The notes below the pieces were generated by a model that had not been told where the DNA came from, ran no database searches, and saw only the letters and a list, made by a program, of their open reading frames with translations. DNA of 64,000 bases from Paenibacillus antarcticus. Its GTDB lineage: Bacteria; Bacillota; Bacilli; Paenibacillales; Paenibacillaceae. Both the position numbers and the translations under genes were made by a program. Position 1 is the stretch's first letter. The number at the start of each line of letters is the position of its first letter. Below are positions 33,784 through 43,810 of this stretch, piece after piece. The stretch covers positions 1-64,000 of the forward strand of contig NZ_LVJI01000012.1 of NCBI RefSeq assembly GCF_001637225.1. Reading direction: 5' to 3'.

Positions 33784-36244
33784 TAAAGTTCTGATTGTTG
33801 GGGGAGTTGCTGGAGGAGCTTCCGCAGCCGCAAGGCTTCGTCGTTTAGATGAAGAGGCCCATATTGTGATGTTCGAAAGAGATCCTTACATTTCCTTTGC
33901 TAATTGCGGACTCCCTTACTATATTGGAGATGCCATCAAAGATCGTTCGAAATTATTAGTACAGACGCCTGAAGCGATGCATCAACGATTTAACATTGAT
34001 GTTCGAATCCAAAGCGAAGTCATTTCAATTAATCCTATCGATAAAACAGTTCGTGTGCAAAGCAAGGAACGTGGGATCTATGAAGAAAGTTATGATCATC
34101 TAATCCTGTCACCTGGAGCTAAACCTATCCAGCCCAACTTACCAGGAATTGAAAGCTCTAGAATATATAAAGTCAGAAATATTCCCGATACAGACCGTAT
34201 TAAACAGAAGGTAACGGGCGAGGGTACACGTTCAGCTATCGTTATCGGTGGCGGTTTTATTGGCGTAGAGATGGCAGAGAACTTGAAAAAAATTGGACTG
34301 GATGTGACTTTAGTCGAAGCAGGATCACATATTTTGGCTCCATTCGATGCGGAAGTCTCTAATATTCTTATGAAAGAGTTAGAAGATCATCACGTGAATC
34401 TATATCTCTCCAACAGTGTACAATCCTTTCATGAAACACAAGATCAGATTGAAGTCCATTTAGCAAATGGTGATGTTCTAACCAGTGATATGGTGATTCT
34501 GGCCATCGGCGTAACGCCTGACACGAACTTCTTGAAAGATAGCGGATTACATCTCGGACCTCGTGGCCATATTATAGTGAACGAGAAACTCGAAACAAAT
34601 CTAGAAAATGTTTATGCAGTAGGCGATGCAATTGAAGTTATAGATTATGTAAATGGAAGTACTACAGCCATTCCCTTAGCGGGCCCTGCTAACAAACAAG
34701 GTCGAATTGCTGCTGATAATGTATGTGGATTAGGCACGGTGTATAAAGGTACTCAAGGTACTTCTATTATCAAAATATTCGGCTTAACGGGAGCCTCTAC
34801 AGGGAATAACGAGAAGACGCTACAACGTTTAAATATTCCTTATAGAGTAATCTATGTACATCCAAGTTCTCATGCTTCTTATTATCCTGGAGCTAGCCCC
34901 ATTACCATTAAACTTCTGTTCAATGACGAAGGAACAGTGCTAGGCGCACAAGCTGTTGGTTTCGATGGGGTCGATAAAAGAATTGATGCTATCGCCACAG
35001 TCATCCATTTCCACGGTACCGTTACAGATCTTGCAGAGCTTGAGTTAGCCTACGCTCCTCCTTATTCTTCTGCCAAAGACCCGGTCAATATGGCAGGTTA
35101 TACAGCTGAGAACTTATTAACGGATAGAACTTCCGTATTTGTTCCCAAAGATATAGAAACACGTGATATAGAGAATACGATTCTCGTTGACGTTCGTTCC
35201 GAGATTGAACATGTGAATGGTCATATCCCTGACTCGTTGCTGATTCCAGTAGATGATCTACGAAATCGACTACAAGAATTAGATCGAAACAAAGAAATTT
35301 GGGTTTATTGCCAAGTTGGATTACGAGGTTATACCGCTTCTCGTATTCTAACGCAACGAGGCTTCAAAGTACGCAATCTCACGGGTGGATACAAGACATA
35401 TCAAATGTCGCAGTACACTCCCCAATCACCGAATAAACCTTTGTTAGCATCCGTTCATTCAGATGTACAAGAAAAGATGGCAGCAACATTTGAGCGCGCA
35501 ATTCATGCTGATGTGGTACTTGATGCCTGTGGATTAAGTTGCCCAGGTCCTCTTATTCAACTGAAATCTACCATGGATCAACTTAAAGATGGTGAAGTTC
35601 TGCATGTGACTGCCTCAGATCCTGGATTCTATGGTGATGTACAAGCATGGGCACAGATGTCTTCACAGCAAGTGCTTCAAGTCAATAAGACTTCAACAGG
35701 AATGATTGAAGCTTATCTTAGAAAGCAAGCAATACCATTGCTACCTACTTCTGAACGAGTAGTATCTCCCACTTCTGAGGGCACTTCCATGATCGTCTTC
35801 AGCGGGGATCTAGATAAAGCGATAGCTTCCTTTATTATTGCGAATGGTGCCGCGGCAAGCGGTAAAAAAGTGACCATGTTCTTCACTTTCTGGGGATTAA
35901 ACATTATTCGTAAGCAGAACAAAATTTCGGTCGATAAAACCTTCATAGGTCGAATGTTCGGAGCGATGATGCCTCGCGGAAGTCGTAAATTATCGATGTC
36001 CAAAATGAATATGATGGGTATGGGTTCTAAGATGATTCGTGGCATTATGAAAAAGAATAATGTTTCTTCACTAGAAGAATTAATTGAGTCTGCCATCGAG
36101 CAAGGTGTAGAGATTGTAGCCTGCCAAATGTCCATGGACATCATGGGCCTTGCACGAGAAGAGTTAATCGATAAGATTGAGATCGGTGGCGTTGGATACT
36201 ACCTAGGGAAAGCCGATCAATCAGGTATAAATCTCTTTATCTAA
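33776..36244 (+). CDS. CoA-disulfide reductase fused to rhodanese, TusA and DsrE domains
   Basis: 822 residues, GGGAGGAG before the ATG. Domains in order: FAD/NAD(P)-dependent CoA-disulfide reductase (about 1-450; GGVAGGASAAAR, catalytic Cys44 in FANCGLPYY, second Rossmann GGGFIGVEMAE, GDAIEV), rhodanese (about 465-555; Cys512 in VYCQVGLRG), TusA/SirA-like (about 578-650; Cys589 in GLSCPGP) and DsrE/DrsH-like (about 665-822; Cys783 in IVACQMSM). All four reactive Cys are present, so the protein can in principle reduce a per- or disulfide and pass sulfane sulfur along its own domains. Cytoplasmic. Operon with the ArsR gene; ends at a strong terminator. Confidence 0.92.
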   Translation: MSNKVLIVGGVAGGASAAARLRRLDEEAHIVMFERDPYISFANCGLPYYIGDAIKDRSKLLVQTPEAMHQRFNIDVRIQSEVISINPIDKTVRVQSKERGIYEESYDHLILSPGAKPIQPNLPGIESSRIYKVRNIPDTDRIKQKVTGEGTRSAIVIGGGFIGVEMAENLKKIGLDVTLVEAGSHILAPFDAEVSNILMKELEDHHVNLYLSNSVQSFHETQDQIEVHLANGDVLTSDMVILAIGVTPDTNFLKDSGLHLGPRGHIIVNEKLETNLENVYAVGDAIEVIDYVNGSTTAIPLAGPANKQGRIAADNVCGLGTVYKGTQGTSIIKIFGLTGASTGNNEKTLQRLNIPYRVIYVHPSSHASYYPGASPITIKLLFNDEGTVLGAQAVGFDGVDKRIDAIATVIHFHGTVTDLAELELAYAPPYSSAKDPVNMAGYTAENLLTDRTSVFVPKDIETRDIENTILVDVRSEIEHVNGHIPDSLLIPVDDLRNRLQELDRNKEIWVYCQVGLRGYTASRILTQRGFKVRNLTGGYKTYQMSQYTPQSPNKPLLASVHSDVQEKMAATFERAIHADVVLDACGLSCPGPLIQLKSTMDQLKDGEVLHVTASDPGFYGDVQAWAQMSSQQVLQVNKTSTGMIEAYLRKQAIPLLPTSERVVSPTSEGTSMIVFSGDLDKAIASFIIANGAAASGKKVTMFFTFWGLNIIRKQNKISVDKTFIGRMFGAMMPRGSRKLSMSKMNMMGMGSKMIRGIMKKNNVSSLEELIESAIEQGVEIVACQMSMDIMGLAREELIDKIEIGGVGYYLGKADQSGINLFI

Positions 36245-36255
36245 AATTTTTCAAT

Positions 36256-36297
36256 ACACAAAACCAGTCTAACATTATGGTTAGACTGGTTTTGTGT
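36256..36297. terminator. Bidirectional terminator, 18-base perfect arms
   Basis: ACACAAAACCAGTCTAAC (36256-36273) and GTTAGACTGGTTTTGTGT (36280-36297) around a six-base loop, between the convergent genes ending at 36244 and 36324. Confidence 0.88.
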
Positions 36298-36323
36298 TGT
36301 CTACTTTTATCTCCATAAATCGA

Positions 36324-37526
36324 TCATTGTCTATCATTTAATTCAATGTCATACTCCGGATTCTTTAGTCTAAATCTCATCACAAGTTGAATAAGGATAG
36401 CAGCAAGCAGTATAGCTAAATTGAAATAAAAGGCGACATACAATGAGAAAGAAGATACCAACATTCCCGCAACAATGGGAGATACAATAGCACCAAGCTC
36501 TGAAAAGGAAATCACATTCCCTATAAATGAACTCCGCTGCTCTTGACGAACAGTATCCGCAATATGAGCAAAGAAAGAATCCAGGTAACATGCCCCTCCA
36601 ATTCCACCAATCAACATACCAAGGTAAACAATCCAATGTTGATCAAATGCCAAGAACAGAATTACTTCTACTGCAATCAGTGACAATCCAATCATACAGA
36701 TCATTAATCTATCCTTTAATCGATCAGATATCATCCCAACAAATGGTGCTGAAATAAATGTAGATACACCCACCACCGTAAAGGCGGCACTCGTACTAAA
36801 TGAGCTCCACCCCATAATATGAGTAGCATACAAAGCAAAATAAGTAAGGAAAACAGCAAAAGCACTCATTTCTAAAAAATGAACAGTCGAATAAAAAGCT
36901 AACTTTTGATTGATGTTGATTTTTCGACTCTTATCCTTTACAACGATCGCTTCAGAACGCTGTTCGAAATGATTACCTTTTATTCGTATTAATGCAAATA
37001 ATGCAAACCCTGTACAGAGAGCAACAAAGTAAAAAGGAACATTCAAGGCGAAATATAGGGACATCCAACCACTAATAACTGGTCCTAGAACCATACCTGC
37101 ACCATCACTGCTACTTATATAACCATTTAAAGTTCCGCGATTGTCTTCCGTACTCCACTCATTTATAGTGCTTCTAACAAATACAATTAATCCTGTTGCA
37201 ATAGCTCCTTGAATAAAACGCAATCCACATAGAATCAAATAATTTGTTGTCAACGCAAATCCAATCATACTGATAACTTGAAGAGCTAACAAACTGATAC
37301 CTACGGACTTGCCACCCCATCTTTTTAGCAAATACCCCGTAGGTACACCTCCGCATACTTTACCCACATAAAATATCGCAAAAATAACACTCATCGCAAA
37401 CACCGAAAATTTCATTTGCTCTATAAATAATGGGAACAAGGGTAAGATCATATACCCTCCCATATTTGTAAAGAAACAAATCATAACCATGAGCACTACA
37501 TTGTTATTCAACCCATTTGTTCGCAT
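36324..37526 (-). CDS. Major facilitator superfamily transporter
   Basis: 400 residues from the ATG at 37526 (AAGGTGGG upstream; a TTG one codon earlier is the alternative). Twelve hydrophobic segments; the loop 2-3 motif is modified to GVPTGYLLKRWGGKS, motif around segment 4 LRFIQGAIATGLIVF. The second half repeats the pattern with FVGMISDRLKDRLM. Drug or metabolite efflux is usual for this group; substrate not evident. Single gene. Confidence 0.85.
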   Translation of the reverse strand: MRTNGLNNNVVLMVMICFFTNMGGYMILPLFPLFIEQMKFSVFAMSVIFAIFYVGKVCGGVPTGYLLKRWGGKSVGISLLALQVISMIGFALTTNYLILCGLRFIQGAIATGLIVFVRSTINEWSTEDNRGTLNGYISSSDGAGMVLGPVISGWMSLYFALNVPFYFVALCTGFALFALIRIKGNHFEQRSEAIVVKDKSRKININQKLAFYSTVHFLEMSAFAVFLTYFALYATHIMGWSSFSTSAAFTVVGVSTFISAPFVGMISDRLKDRLMICMIGLSLIAVEVILFLAFDQHWIVYLGMLIGGIGGACYLDSFFAHIADTVRQEQRSSFIGNVISFSELGAIVSPIVAGMLVSSFSLYVAFYFNLAILLAAILIQLVMRFRLKNPEYDIELNDRQ

Positions 37527-37601
37527 CAATTATCCCACCTTGATTTGGCTTCTCCGCACTAAGATATGCACAGATAACAAAAAAAGATAAAGGATTTCTC
37601 T

Positions 37602-39209
37602 TCATTCTATTTCATTCGCACTCGCAATGACACGCCAGTTGTTATTCAACGTAGACGTGATTACACCCTTACCTCTTATATAATCTGCAAGCAATTCCAC
37701 CATATCTACTTGTATTTCCTTGATGATCTTCTTACCCTTGAACATAGGATACTCTCCACCACCACTAGCGCGGTAATTATTCATGACTACATCATATTCG
37801 CGGCATAATGATATCGGATTACCCTCATATTCTAATCGTACAATTCGATCACCACGGACTCTCGATACGTCCATTATATATTCAATACCTTCCCACATAT
37901 CGTAATTGAAGTGCTGTGGCTTTGGAGTTAAGAAATCTCCACTCACTTCAATTTCCCCCATATCATTTAGCTGAAAATATTGAGCAGATCGTTCAAGTGC
38001 ATCCTTTATATCTTGTCCACTAACCCGCATTACCGTTAATGTGTTGGGATATTTATAATTAATCATAATATCTCTCATCGTAATGTTAGGGCCAAATCCA
38101 GGTGAATGATTATCAAATAATGCCGCACAAGAAATTGTAACACCACTCAACTCCATTTGTACGCCGTTGATCCACTCCATAAATGGATGATCCGTCAGTC
38201 TAGTCTGAAGTGGATTTGAAATACGCATATCTTCACCTACAACAGATCCAATGGATTGATCCAACCATACTTCCAAAGCCTTCTCTGCCGGCTCAGCTAA
38301 CTCTAATATTAACTGATCTGATTTCGTGTTCTTCGAAGATAAAAGTTCAGATTGTTTATCCACAACCAACCACTGATTATTAATCTGCTTCATTTGTACC
38401 GTTACTTTCCCTAAATAACACCCTTCACTCCCCGGCTGAATCACACAAACACCATTTACCGTTTCACCTGCAAGGCTTCGATGCTGATGACCTGTTAATA
38501 ACACATCAATTCCAGGTACCTCTAGGCAAAGAGCATACCCTTGATTCTCACCCGTTAATGTTTCACTCGCTTCCCCTGTCAATACATCTCTCTCAAAGCC
38601 TCCATGATAAGATACGACGACTATATCTGCTCGCTCCTGATCTCGTAAATATGCAACCCATCGTTTAGCAGTTACAACGGGATCGATGAACTTTATTCCC
38701 CGAATATGATCTTCTTGTTCCCAGTTTGGAACATATGAAGTTGTCAGACCTAGTACAGCAAGGCGTACGCCATTGTCCCATTCCCAAACACGATAGGGAG
38801 CTCCAAATAAAGGTTCTCCCGTTGTTTCTGATATGACATTCGCAGATAACCACGGGAAATTTGATGCAGCAACTTCCTGTTCTAGATAGTTTCTCCCGAA
38901 ATTAAACTCATGATTGCCAGGTACAACAGCATCATAACGAATAGCGTTCATGCATTGAATGACCACACTAGGATGAGAACAATCTACTTTTGCCTGATGA
39001 TAAGTTAACGGAGAACCCTGTAGGAAATCTCCATTATCTATTAATAGAATCTCTCCCCCCATTTTACGTTGTTCAGCAATTAAAGTAGATATGATAGATA
39101 GACCATGATCCACAGAACGACCATCTTCATACGAATAGGGCCTGATGTAACCATGGTTATCACTTGTCTCTAATATAACGATCTTCATTTCACTCATCGG
39201 TTCTCTCAT
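37602..39209 (-). CDS. 5'-nucleotidase / 2',3'-cyclic phosphodiesterase family protein
   Basis: 535 residues. Metallophosphatase domain (about 8-300): ETSDNHGYI, LLIDNGDFLQGS, PGNHEFNFG, and TGHQHRSLAG supply the dinuclear metal ligands. The C-terminal 5'-nucleotidase domain (about 320-520) has CAALFDNHSPGF, MINYKYPNTLTVMRVSG and YRASGGGEYPMF, the nucleoside-stacking region. There is no signal peptide, unlike secreted UshA or CpdB, so it acts inside the cell. It is divergent from the phosphonate-type transporter at 39466, with PhoP-like boxes between, suggesting a phosphate-scavenging role (inference). GGGAG stands 12 bases before the ATG. Confidence 0.88.
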   Translation of the reverse strand: MREPMSEMKIVILETSDNHGYIRPYSYEDGRSVDHGLSIISTLIAEQRKMGGEILLIDNGDFLQGSPLTYHQAKVDCSHPSVVIQCMNAIRYDAVVPGNHEFNFGRNYLEQEVAASNFPWLSANVISETTGEPLFGAPYRVWEWDNGVRLAVLGLTTSYVPNWEQEDHIRGIKFIDPVVTAKRWVAYLRDQERADIVVVSYHGGFERDVLTGEASETLTGENQGYALCLEVPGIDVLLTGHQHRSLAGETVNGVCVIQPGSEGCYLGKVTVQMKQINNQWLVVDKQSELLSSKNTKSDQLILELAEPAEKALEVWLDQSIGSVVGEDMRISNPLQTRLTDHPFMEWINGVQMELSGVTISCAALFDNHSPGFGPNITMRDIMINYKYPNTLTVMRVSGQDIKDALERSAQYFQLNDMGEIEVSGDFLTPKPQHFNYDMWEGIEYIMDVSRVRGDRIVRLEYEGNPISLCREYDVVMNNYRASGGGEYPMFKGKKIIKEIQVDMVELLADYIRGKGVITSTLNNNWRVIASANEIE

Positions 39210-39348
39210 TTTCGATTACATCTCCCTTTATCCATTCCACACGTTGATAAATAGTATAGAGATGGATTGTATGTAGAAAGATTGTGATTTGTAATCAATA
39301 TATTAAACACTTTGTAGTTTATCAACATAGGATAAACTCACTTTATTT

Positions 39349-39375
39349 TTAACATATATTTCATAAAAGTTATCA
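39349..39375 (+). promoter_or_regulatory. Possible PhoP boxes
   Basis: TTAACA (39349), TTCATA (39360) and TTATCA (39370) recur at 11- and 10-base intervals, with another TTATCA at 39319. Such TTaACA-like direct repeats at helical spacing are the PhoP signature in Bacillus (from memory). They lie between the divergent nucleotidase and transporter genes. Similarity only. Confidence 0.3.
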
Positions 39376-39465
39376 TCCAATTTAATCCTTCAATTTACAT
39401 ATTCTGATAGGATGGATCTTGTCAGGAGTGAAAGAAAGAATCCATATTATTAGGGGGAATTGATT

Positions 39466-40458
39466 TTGTTTAAGAAAACATCAGCATTATGTATGACGTT
39501 ACTACTTGGAGTTAGCCTAACGGCATGTGGTAGTAATAACGCTAAGACAACAAATGCAACAGAACCAGCTAAGGACTCTACTAAACCAACAACCGAAGCT
39601 TCCACAAAACCTGCTGAGACTGGTTACATTCCGAAAGAACTAGAAGTTCAATTCGTTCCATCTCAGAATGCTGAAACACTGGAAGCTAAGACCAAACCTC
39701 TTGAGAAGCTATTGGGAGATAAACTCAATATCCCCGTTCATGTGAGCGTTTCTCCAGATTACAATACGATTGTTGAGGCATTATCTTCCAAGCAAGTTGA
39801 TATTGGATTTCTACCTCCCAATGCCTATGTACTTGCTCATGATTTGAGAAATGCAGCTGACTTACTACTTCAAGCCCAACGCTTTGGCGTTAATGATGAG
39901 ACTGGACAACCTACGGAAGAGAAAGTGAACTTCTACAAATCTATGATTCTTGTGAAAAAAGATTCAGATATTAAAACACTTGCAGATTTAAAAGGTAAAA
40001 AGATCGGTTGGCAAGATGTTACTTCATCCGCAGGTTATGTATTTCCAGCAGCTGAACTGAAAAAGGCTGGTGTTGATCCAGAAACGGATGTACAAGGTGT
40101 GACCATTAAGGGTCATGACGCTGCCATTATGGCCTTGCTTAATGGTCAAGTCGATGCTGTTGCCAACTTCCAAGATGCTCGTAATGTTGTCGCAAAAGAC
40201 GTTCCAGACGTATTCGAGCAGACTCGCGTACTTCACTTTACGGCTCCTATTCCAAACGATACGATCAGCGTTCGTTCCGACATGAATCAAGAATGGCGTG
40301 ATAAGATCGCTCAAGCTTTTATCGCTATTACTGAAGATCCAGAAGGAGCTCAAATCGTAAAAGATATTTACACACATGTAGGTTATGTCGTTGGCGATGA
40401 TGCTAACTTCGCTCCGGTTCGTGAATATGCTGAGGCAGTAGGTCAGAAGATCAAGTAA
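39466..40458 (+). CDS. phnD: Phosphate/phosphite/phosphonate-type ABC substrate-binding lipoprotein
   Basis: 330 residues from the TTG at 39466, eight bases after GGGGG; a TTG at 39460 is too close. Signal peptide with lipobox LTAC near residue 22, followed by an Asn/Thr/Lys linker. The PhnD-like core shows ELEVQFVPSQNAETLEAKTKPLEKLL, VDIGFLPPNAYVLA (ligand loop), DLKGKKIGWQDVTSSAGYVFP and APIPNDTISVRSDM. It binds a phosphonate, phosphite or related oxyanion outside the membrane for the PhnC/PhnE importer. Two hairpins separate it from the ATPase gene. Confidence 0.88.
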   Translation: MFKKTSALCMTLLLGVSLTACGSNNAKTTNATEPAKDSTKPTTEASTKPAETGYIPKELEVQFVPSQNAETLEAKTKPLEKLLGDKLNIPVHVSVSPDYNTIVEALSSKQVDIGFLPPNAYVLAHDLRNAADLLLQAQRFGVNDETGQPTEEKVNFYKSMILVKKDSDIKTLADLKGKKIGWQDVTSSAGYVFPAAELKKAGVDPETDVQGVTIKGHDAAIMALLNGQVDAVANFQDARNVVAKDVPDVFEQTRVLHFTAPIPNDTISVRSDMNQEWRDKIAQAFIAITEDPEGAQIVKDIYTHVGYVVGDDANFAPVREYAEAVGQKIK

Positions 40459-40478
40459 CCATTCCCTTTACTCCAAAT

Positions 40479-40540
40479 ACTCCTCACTAGTGTAGGAGTT
40501 AAATCATTCACGCCGCTCACGTTTTAGTAACGTGGCGGCG
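40479..40540 (+). promoter_or_regulatory. Two hairpins between phnD and phnC
   Basis: First hairpin: ACTCCT (40479-40484) and AGGAGT (40494-40499). Second, stronger: CGCCGC-T-CACGTT (40511-40523) and AACGTGGCGGCG (40529-40540). Neither has a good T-run, so they probably act as partial terminators or mRNA stabilisers that keep the binding protein more abundant than the rest of the transporter (inference). Confidence 0.5.
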
Positions 40541-40592
40541 CTGTGTGCTTTTATGTATTGAATAGTATTTCTTCAAGAAAGAAGGGTTAATG

Positions 40593-41387
40593 ATGATTGA
40601 ATTGCGGCAAGTCTCTAAGACATTCCCCAATGGAACCATTGGATTAAAGGACATTAACTTAAACATACAGGCAGGTGAATTTGTTGTTATCGTAGGATTG
40701 TCAGGTGCTGGTAAATCGACGTTACTACGTTCAATCAATCGATTAAGTGATGTCACTTCCGGTGATATTCAGATAGATGGTCAATCCATAACAACTGCTT
40801 CTGGTAGCAAGTTACGCTCAATCAGACGCAATATTGGTATGATTTTTCAAAGCTTTAATTTAATTAAACGTACCACTGTACTCAACAATGTTCTATCCGG
40901 GCGTGTAGGTTATCACTCAACCTTAAGGACCCTCCTTGGCTCCTTCCCAAAAAGGGATGTCGAGATTGCTCTTACTGCATTAGAAAGAGTAAACATTCGA
41001 GAAAAGGCCTATATTCGTGCAGATCAACTATCTGGTGGACAACAACAACGCGTATCTATCGCTCGTGCATTAGCACAGGAGGCAACCATCATATTGGCAG
41101 ATGAACCCGTTGCTTCATTAGATCCCCTAACGACCCGACAGGTCATGGATGATCTTCAACGAATAAATCGAGAATTAAATATTACGACTATTGTGAATCT
41201 TCACTTTATTGATTTGGCACGTGATTATGCTACGCGAATTATCGGACTTCGTGCTGGAGAAATCGTATTCGATGGAAGTGTAGATGAAGCAACCGATGAG
41301 ATACTTGCTGAGATCTATGGACGTCCAGTAAAGGCGGACGAGTTCTTAGATACATCAAGGGAAATGCAAGTCGTAGGTGTGGAATGA
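40593..41387 (+). CDS. phnC: Phosphonate-type ABC transporter ATP-binding protein
   Basis: 264 residues from the second of two ATG codons (40593; GAAGGG upstream). Walker [10 protein letters not shown], signature LSGGQQQR, Walker [10 protein letters not shown], and the switch His in NLHFIDLAR are intact. The PhnC type is recognised by [30 protein letters not shown]. Overlaps the first permease gene by four bases. Confidence 0.9.
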   Translation: MIELRQVSKTFPNGTIGLKDINLNIQAGEFVVIVGLSGAGKSTLLRSINRLSDVTSGDIQIDGQSITTASGSKLRSIRRNIGMIFQSFNLIKRTTVLNNVLSGRVGYHSTLRTLLGSFPKRDVEIALTALERVNIREKAYIRADQLSGGQQQRVSIARALAQEATIILADEPVASLDPLTTRQVMDDLQRINRELNITTIVNLHFIDLARDYATRIIGLRAGEIVFDGSVDEATDEILAEIYGRPVKADEFLDTSREMQVVGVE

Positions 41388-42229
41388 AATCGGACATCCA
41401 GTTAGCCAACTCTACCGTCATCCCATCGATACCGCCATCACCTAACGATTCAATTTCCGATGCATTGGATAAACCCAGACGAGGTAAGCGGATCGCAACA
41501 TGGATATTGTTCATTGTCATTATAATTGTGTGCTCTCTTTACATCGACGTCACCCCTTATCAGCTGTTTGTCGGATTACCAGAAATGGGTGTTCTACTTA
41601 AAGAAATGTTTCCTCCCGATTGGAGCTATCTTCCAACCATTTGGGCACCTACCCTGCAAACGATAAAAATAGCCGTTGCAGGTACAATATTAGGTGCCAT
41701 TCCGGCCATTCCTGCTGCCCTTTTCTCTGCCAATAATATTACGCCTTATAAAAGTATATCGCTACCTTTGCGAACCCTATTAAATCTTGTAAGAACTGTT
41801 CCAGATCTACTATTTGCAGCAGTCTTCGTCGCCGTATTTGGAATTGGTCCATTTGCTGGGATGTTAGCTCTGTTATTCTTTTCATTCGGGATTATTGCCA
41901 AATTAACATACGAGTCAGTGGAAGCGATCGATCCTGGTCCACTAGAAGCGATGATGGCGGTGGGTGCTACGCGCATTCAACTCATTGTGTTTGGTGTGAT
42001 ACCGCAAGCACTACCCGCCTTTATCTCATATCTACTCTATACTTTCGAGATTAATATCCGCGCTGCTACTGTACTTGGTTTCGTCGGAGCGGGTGGTATC
42101 GGGTTGCTACTTAATCAATCACTTGGACTATTTCGATACGATCGTGCTGCGACGATAATTATATTAACACTTGCGGTCGTTCTAATTATCGATTATACAA
42201 GTACTCGTATACGGGGGAAGCTATTATGA
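41384..42229 (+). CDS. phnE: Phosphonate-type ABC transporter permease 1
   Basis: 281 residues; about 35 cytoplasmic residues, then six membrane segments. PhnE landmarks: [54 protein letters not shown], and the EAA-like loop [23 protein letters not shown]-terminal [17 protein letters not shown]. Partners the second permease that follows with a 4-base overlap. Confidence 0.9.
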   Translation: MKSDIQLANSTVIPSIPPSPNDSISDALDKPRRGKRIATWILFIVIIIVCSLYIDVTPYQLFVGLPEMGVLLKEMFPPDWSYLPTIWAPTLQTIKIAVAGTILGAIPAIPAALFSANNITPYKSISLPLRTLLNLVRTVPDLLFAAVFVAVFGIGPFAGMLALLFFSFGIIAKLTYESVEAIDPGPLEAMMAVGATRIQLIVFGVIPQALPAFISYLLYTFEINIRAATVLGFVGAGGIGLLLNQSLGLFRYDRAATIIILTLAVVLIIDYTSTRIRGKLL

Positions 42230-43001
42230 ATCGTGTACATTACTTACGTAAATGGATGATCACAGCATTCGTTCTTATCCTATTTATTTGGTCCATGCTG
42301 GGATTAGATTACCAAGGGTTTCAATCTACATCTAAGGTCGTCTCTTTATCCATCTTAAAAGGCTTCATGCATCCTGATTGGGCATATGTTTATCTTCCTG
42401 AAGGAGAGGACTTATTACGTGAACTCCTAGAAACCTTAGTTATTTCAATTCTAGGTACCTTTGTCTCAGCTATTTTATGTATTCCGTTTGCCTTTTGGGC
42501 TGCAAGAATATGAGTCGTCTACGCGTTCTCCCTGGAATGGGTAAATTCACATTGAGTGTGATCCGAGTGTTCCCTGAAATGATTGTCGCTATTCTATTTA
42601 TTAAAGCTGTTGGACCTGGATCTTTCGCTGGGGTTCTCGCTCTGGGTGTACATTCTATTGGTATGTTAGCCAAATTATTCTCTGAAACGATAGAAGGCAT
42701 TGACTCAGGCCCAGAAGAAGCGCTTATCGCTTGCGGTGCAAATCGATTACAAATCATCCGTTTTGCAGTCATACCTCAGGTCATTCCTCAATTCTTGTCA
42801 TACACCTTATATCGTTTTGAGATTAATATTAGATCTGCCACAACACTCGGCCTGGTTGGTGCAGGCGGTATTGGGACGCCATTAATCTTCGCCCTTCAAG
42901 TTCGTAATTGGAACAGAGTTGGTGTGATTCTATTGGGCATTGTACTGCTTGTTGTTGTAACAGATTTTATCTCCAGTCGCTTCCGTGCAAAGATTATATA
43001 G
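42226..43001 (+). pseudogene. phnE: Second phosphonate-type permease with a frameshift
   Basis: The first frame (42226-42513) encodes 95 residues, ending IPFAFWAARI and a stop. The continuation from 42510 is in another frame: NMSRLRVLPGMGKFTLSVIR, VFPEMIVAILFIKAVGPGSFAGVLAL, EGIDSGPEEALIACGANRLQII (EAA loop) and GLVGAGGIGTPL. Adding one A in AGAATATGAG (about 42508) restores FWAARNMSRL, the normal PhnE sequence, and a protein of about 258 residues. Either the importer has lost one permease or there is a base error in an A-run. The first permease is intact and could work as a homodimer. Confidence 0.8.
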
Positions 43002-43045
43002 GCATAATGGTTCTTCAGTTACTTTATTATTCACAAAGAAACGGA

Positions 43046-43071
43046 GCTGTCAGTTTAGTTCATCTGACAGC
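43046..43071 (-). terminator. Hairpin between convergent genes
   Basis: GCTGTCAG (43046-43053) and CTGACAGC (43064-43071) with a ten-base loop; on the minus strand followed by TCCGTTTCTTTG. Best fits the end of the SRAP gene at 43089. Confidence 0.6.
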
Positions 43072-43088
43072 GCAATATTACATTTAGC

Positions 43089-43757
43089 TTAGATTTCTAC
43101 GATTAAATCCTTCGAATCATTTCTTACATTCCCTACTGTAGATGATACCGGATAGGCCTTCATCTCACTCGACTCATAGGGTCTAAGCAAATTCATGATA
43201 GCCATTTCATCATGGTTATCTCGGCTCAACCATTCCGTTTCATCTTTACGATGTATAATAACGGGCATTCGATCATGTATGTCAGCCATGAGGCTATTCG
43301 GTGTTGTGGTGATGATCGTACAAGTACTCAGTTTCTTTCCGCTGGGATCGATCCAAATGTCATATAAACCAGCCATTGAGAAAATACCATTATCACGCAT
43401 AACGATTCGATAGGGTTGTTTGCTACTACCTTCCTTTTTCCATTCATAAAAACCATCTGCAGGAATGATACATCTTCGCTTACTTATAAGACGTTTGAAC
43501 GATGCTTTCTCAAGAAGTGTCTCCGATCTCGCATTTATCATTTTACTACCCATCTTCTGATCCTTAGCCCATGAAGGGACGAGCCCCCAGCGGAGTTCTC
43601 CTACTCGATTCTCTTTCCCATTATGTATGACAGCAGGTACAAATTGCATAGGTGCCGCATTATATTTCGGGACATATTGGATCATTGTTGAATCGTTCGT
43701 GAGATATCTGATCCTCAACTCTTCCATAGAGACTGTTATTGTGTAACGTCCACACAT
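43089..43757 (-). CDS. SOS response-associated peptidase (SRAP, YedK/HMCES family)
   Basis: 222 residues from the ATG at 43757, giving the obligatory MCGRYT start whose Cys2 forms the covalent link to abasic sites in single-stranded DNA; GGGGGGTG precedes it. Upstream in-frame codons would block Cys2 and are rejected. Other SRAP landmarks: YNAAPMQFVPAV, LRWGLVPSWA, NARSETLLEKASFK, RCIIPADGFYEWKK and MPVIIH (catalytic His). Protects the replication fork at abasic sites. Confidence 0.92.
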   Translation of the reverse strand: MCGRYTITVSMEELRIRYLTNDSTMIQYVPKYNAAPMQFVPAVIHNGKENRVGELRWGLVPSWAKDQKMGSKMINARSETLLEKASFKRLISKRRCIIPADGFYEWKKEGSSKQPYRIVMRDNGIFSMAGLYDIWIDPSGKKLSTCTIITTTPNSLMADIHDRMPVIIHRKDETEWLSRDNHDEMAIMNLLRPYESSEMKAYPVSSTVGNVRNDSKDLIVEI

Positions 43758-43810
43758 ATTCAACACCCCCCAATAATAATTATCTCCCAAGATCTATCTC
43801 TTTAGTTCCT

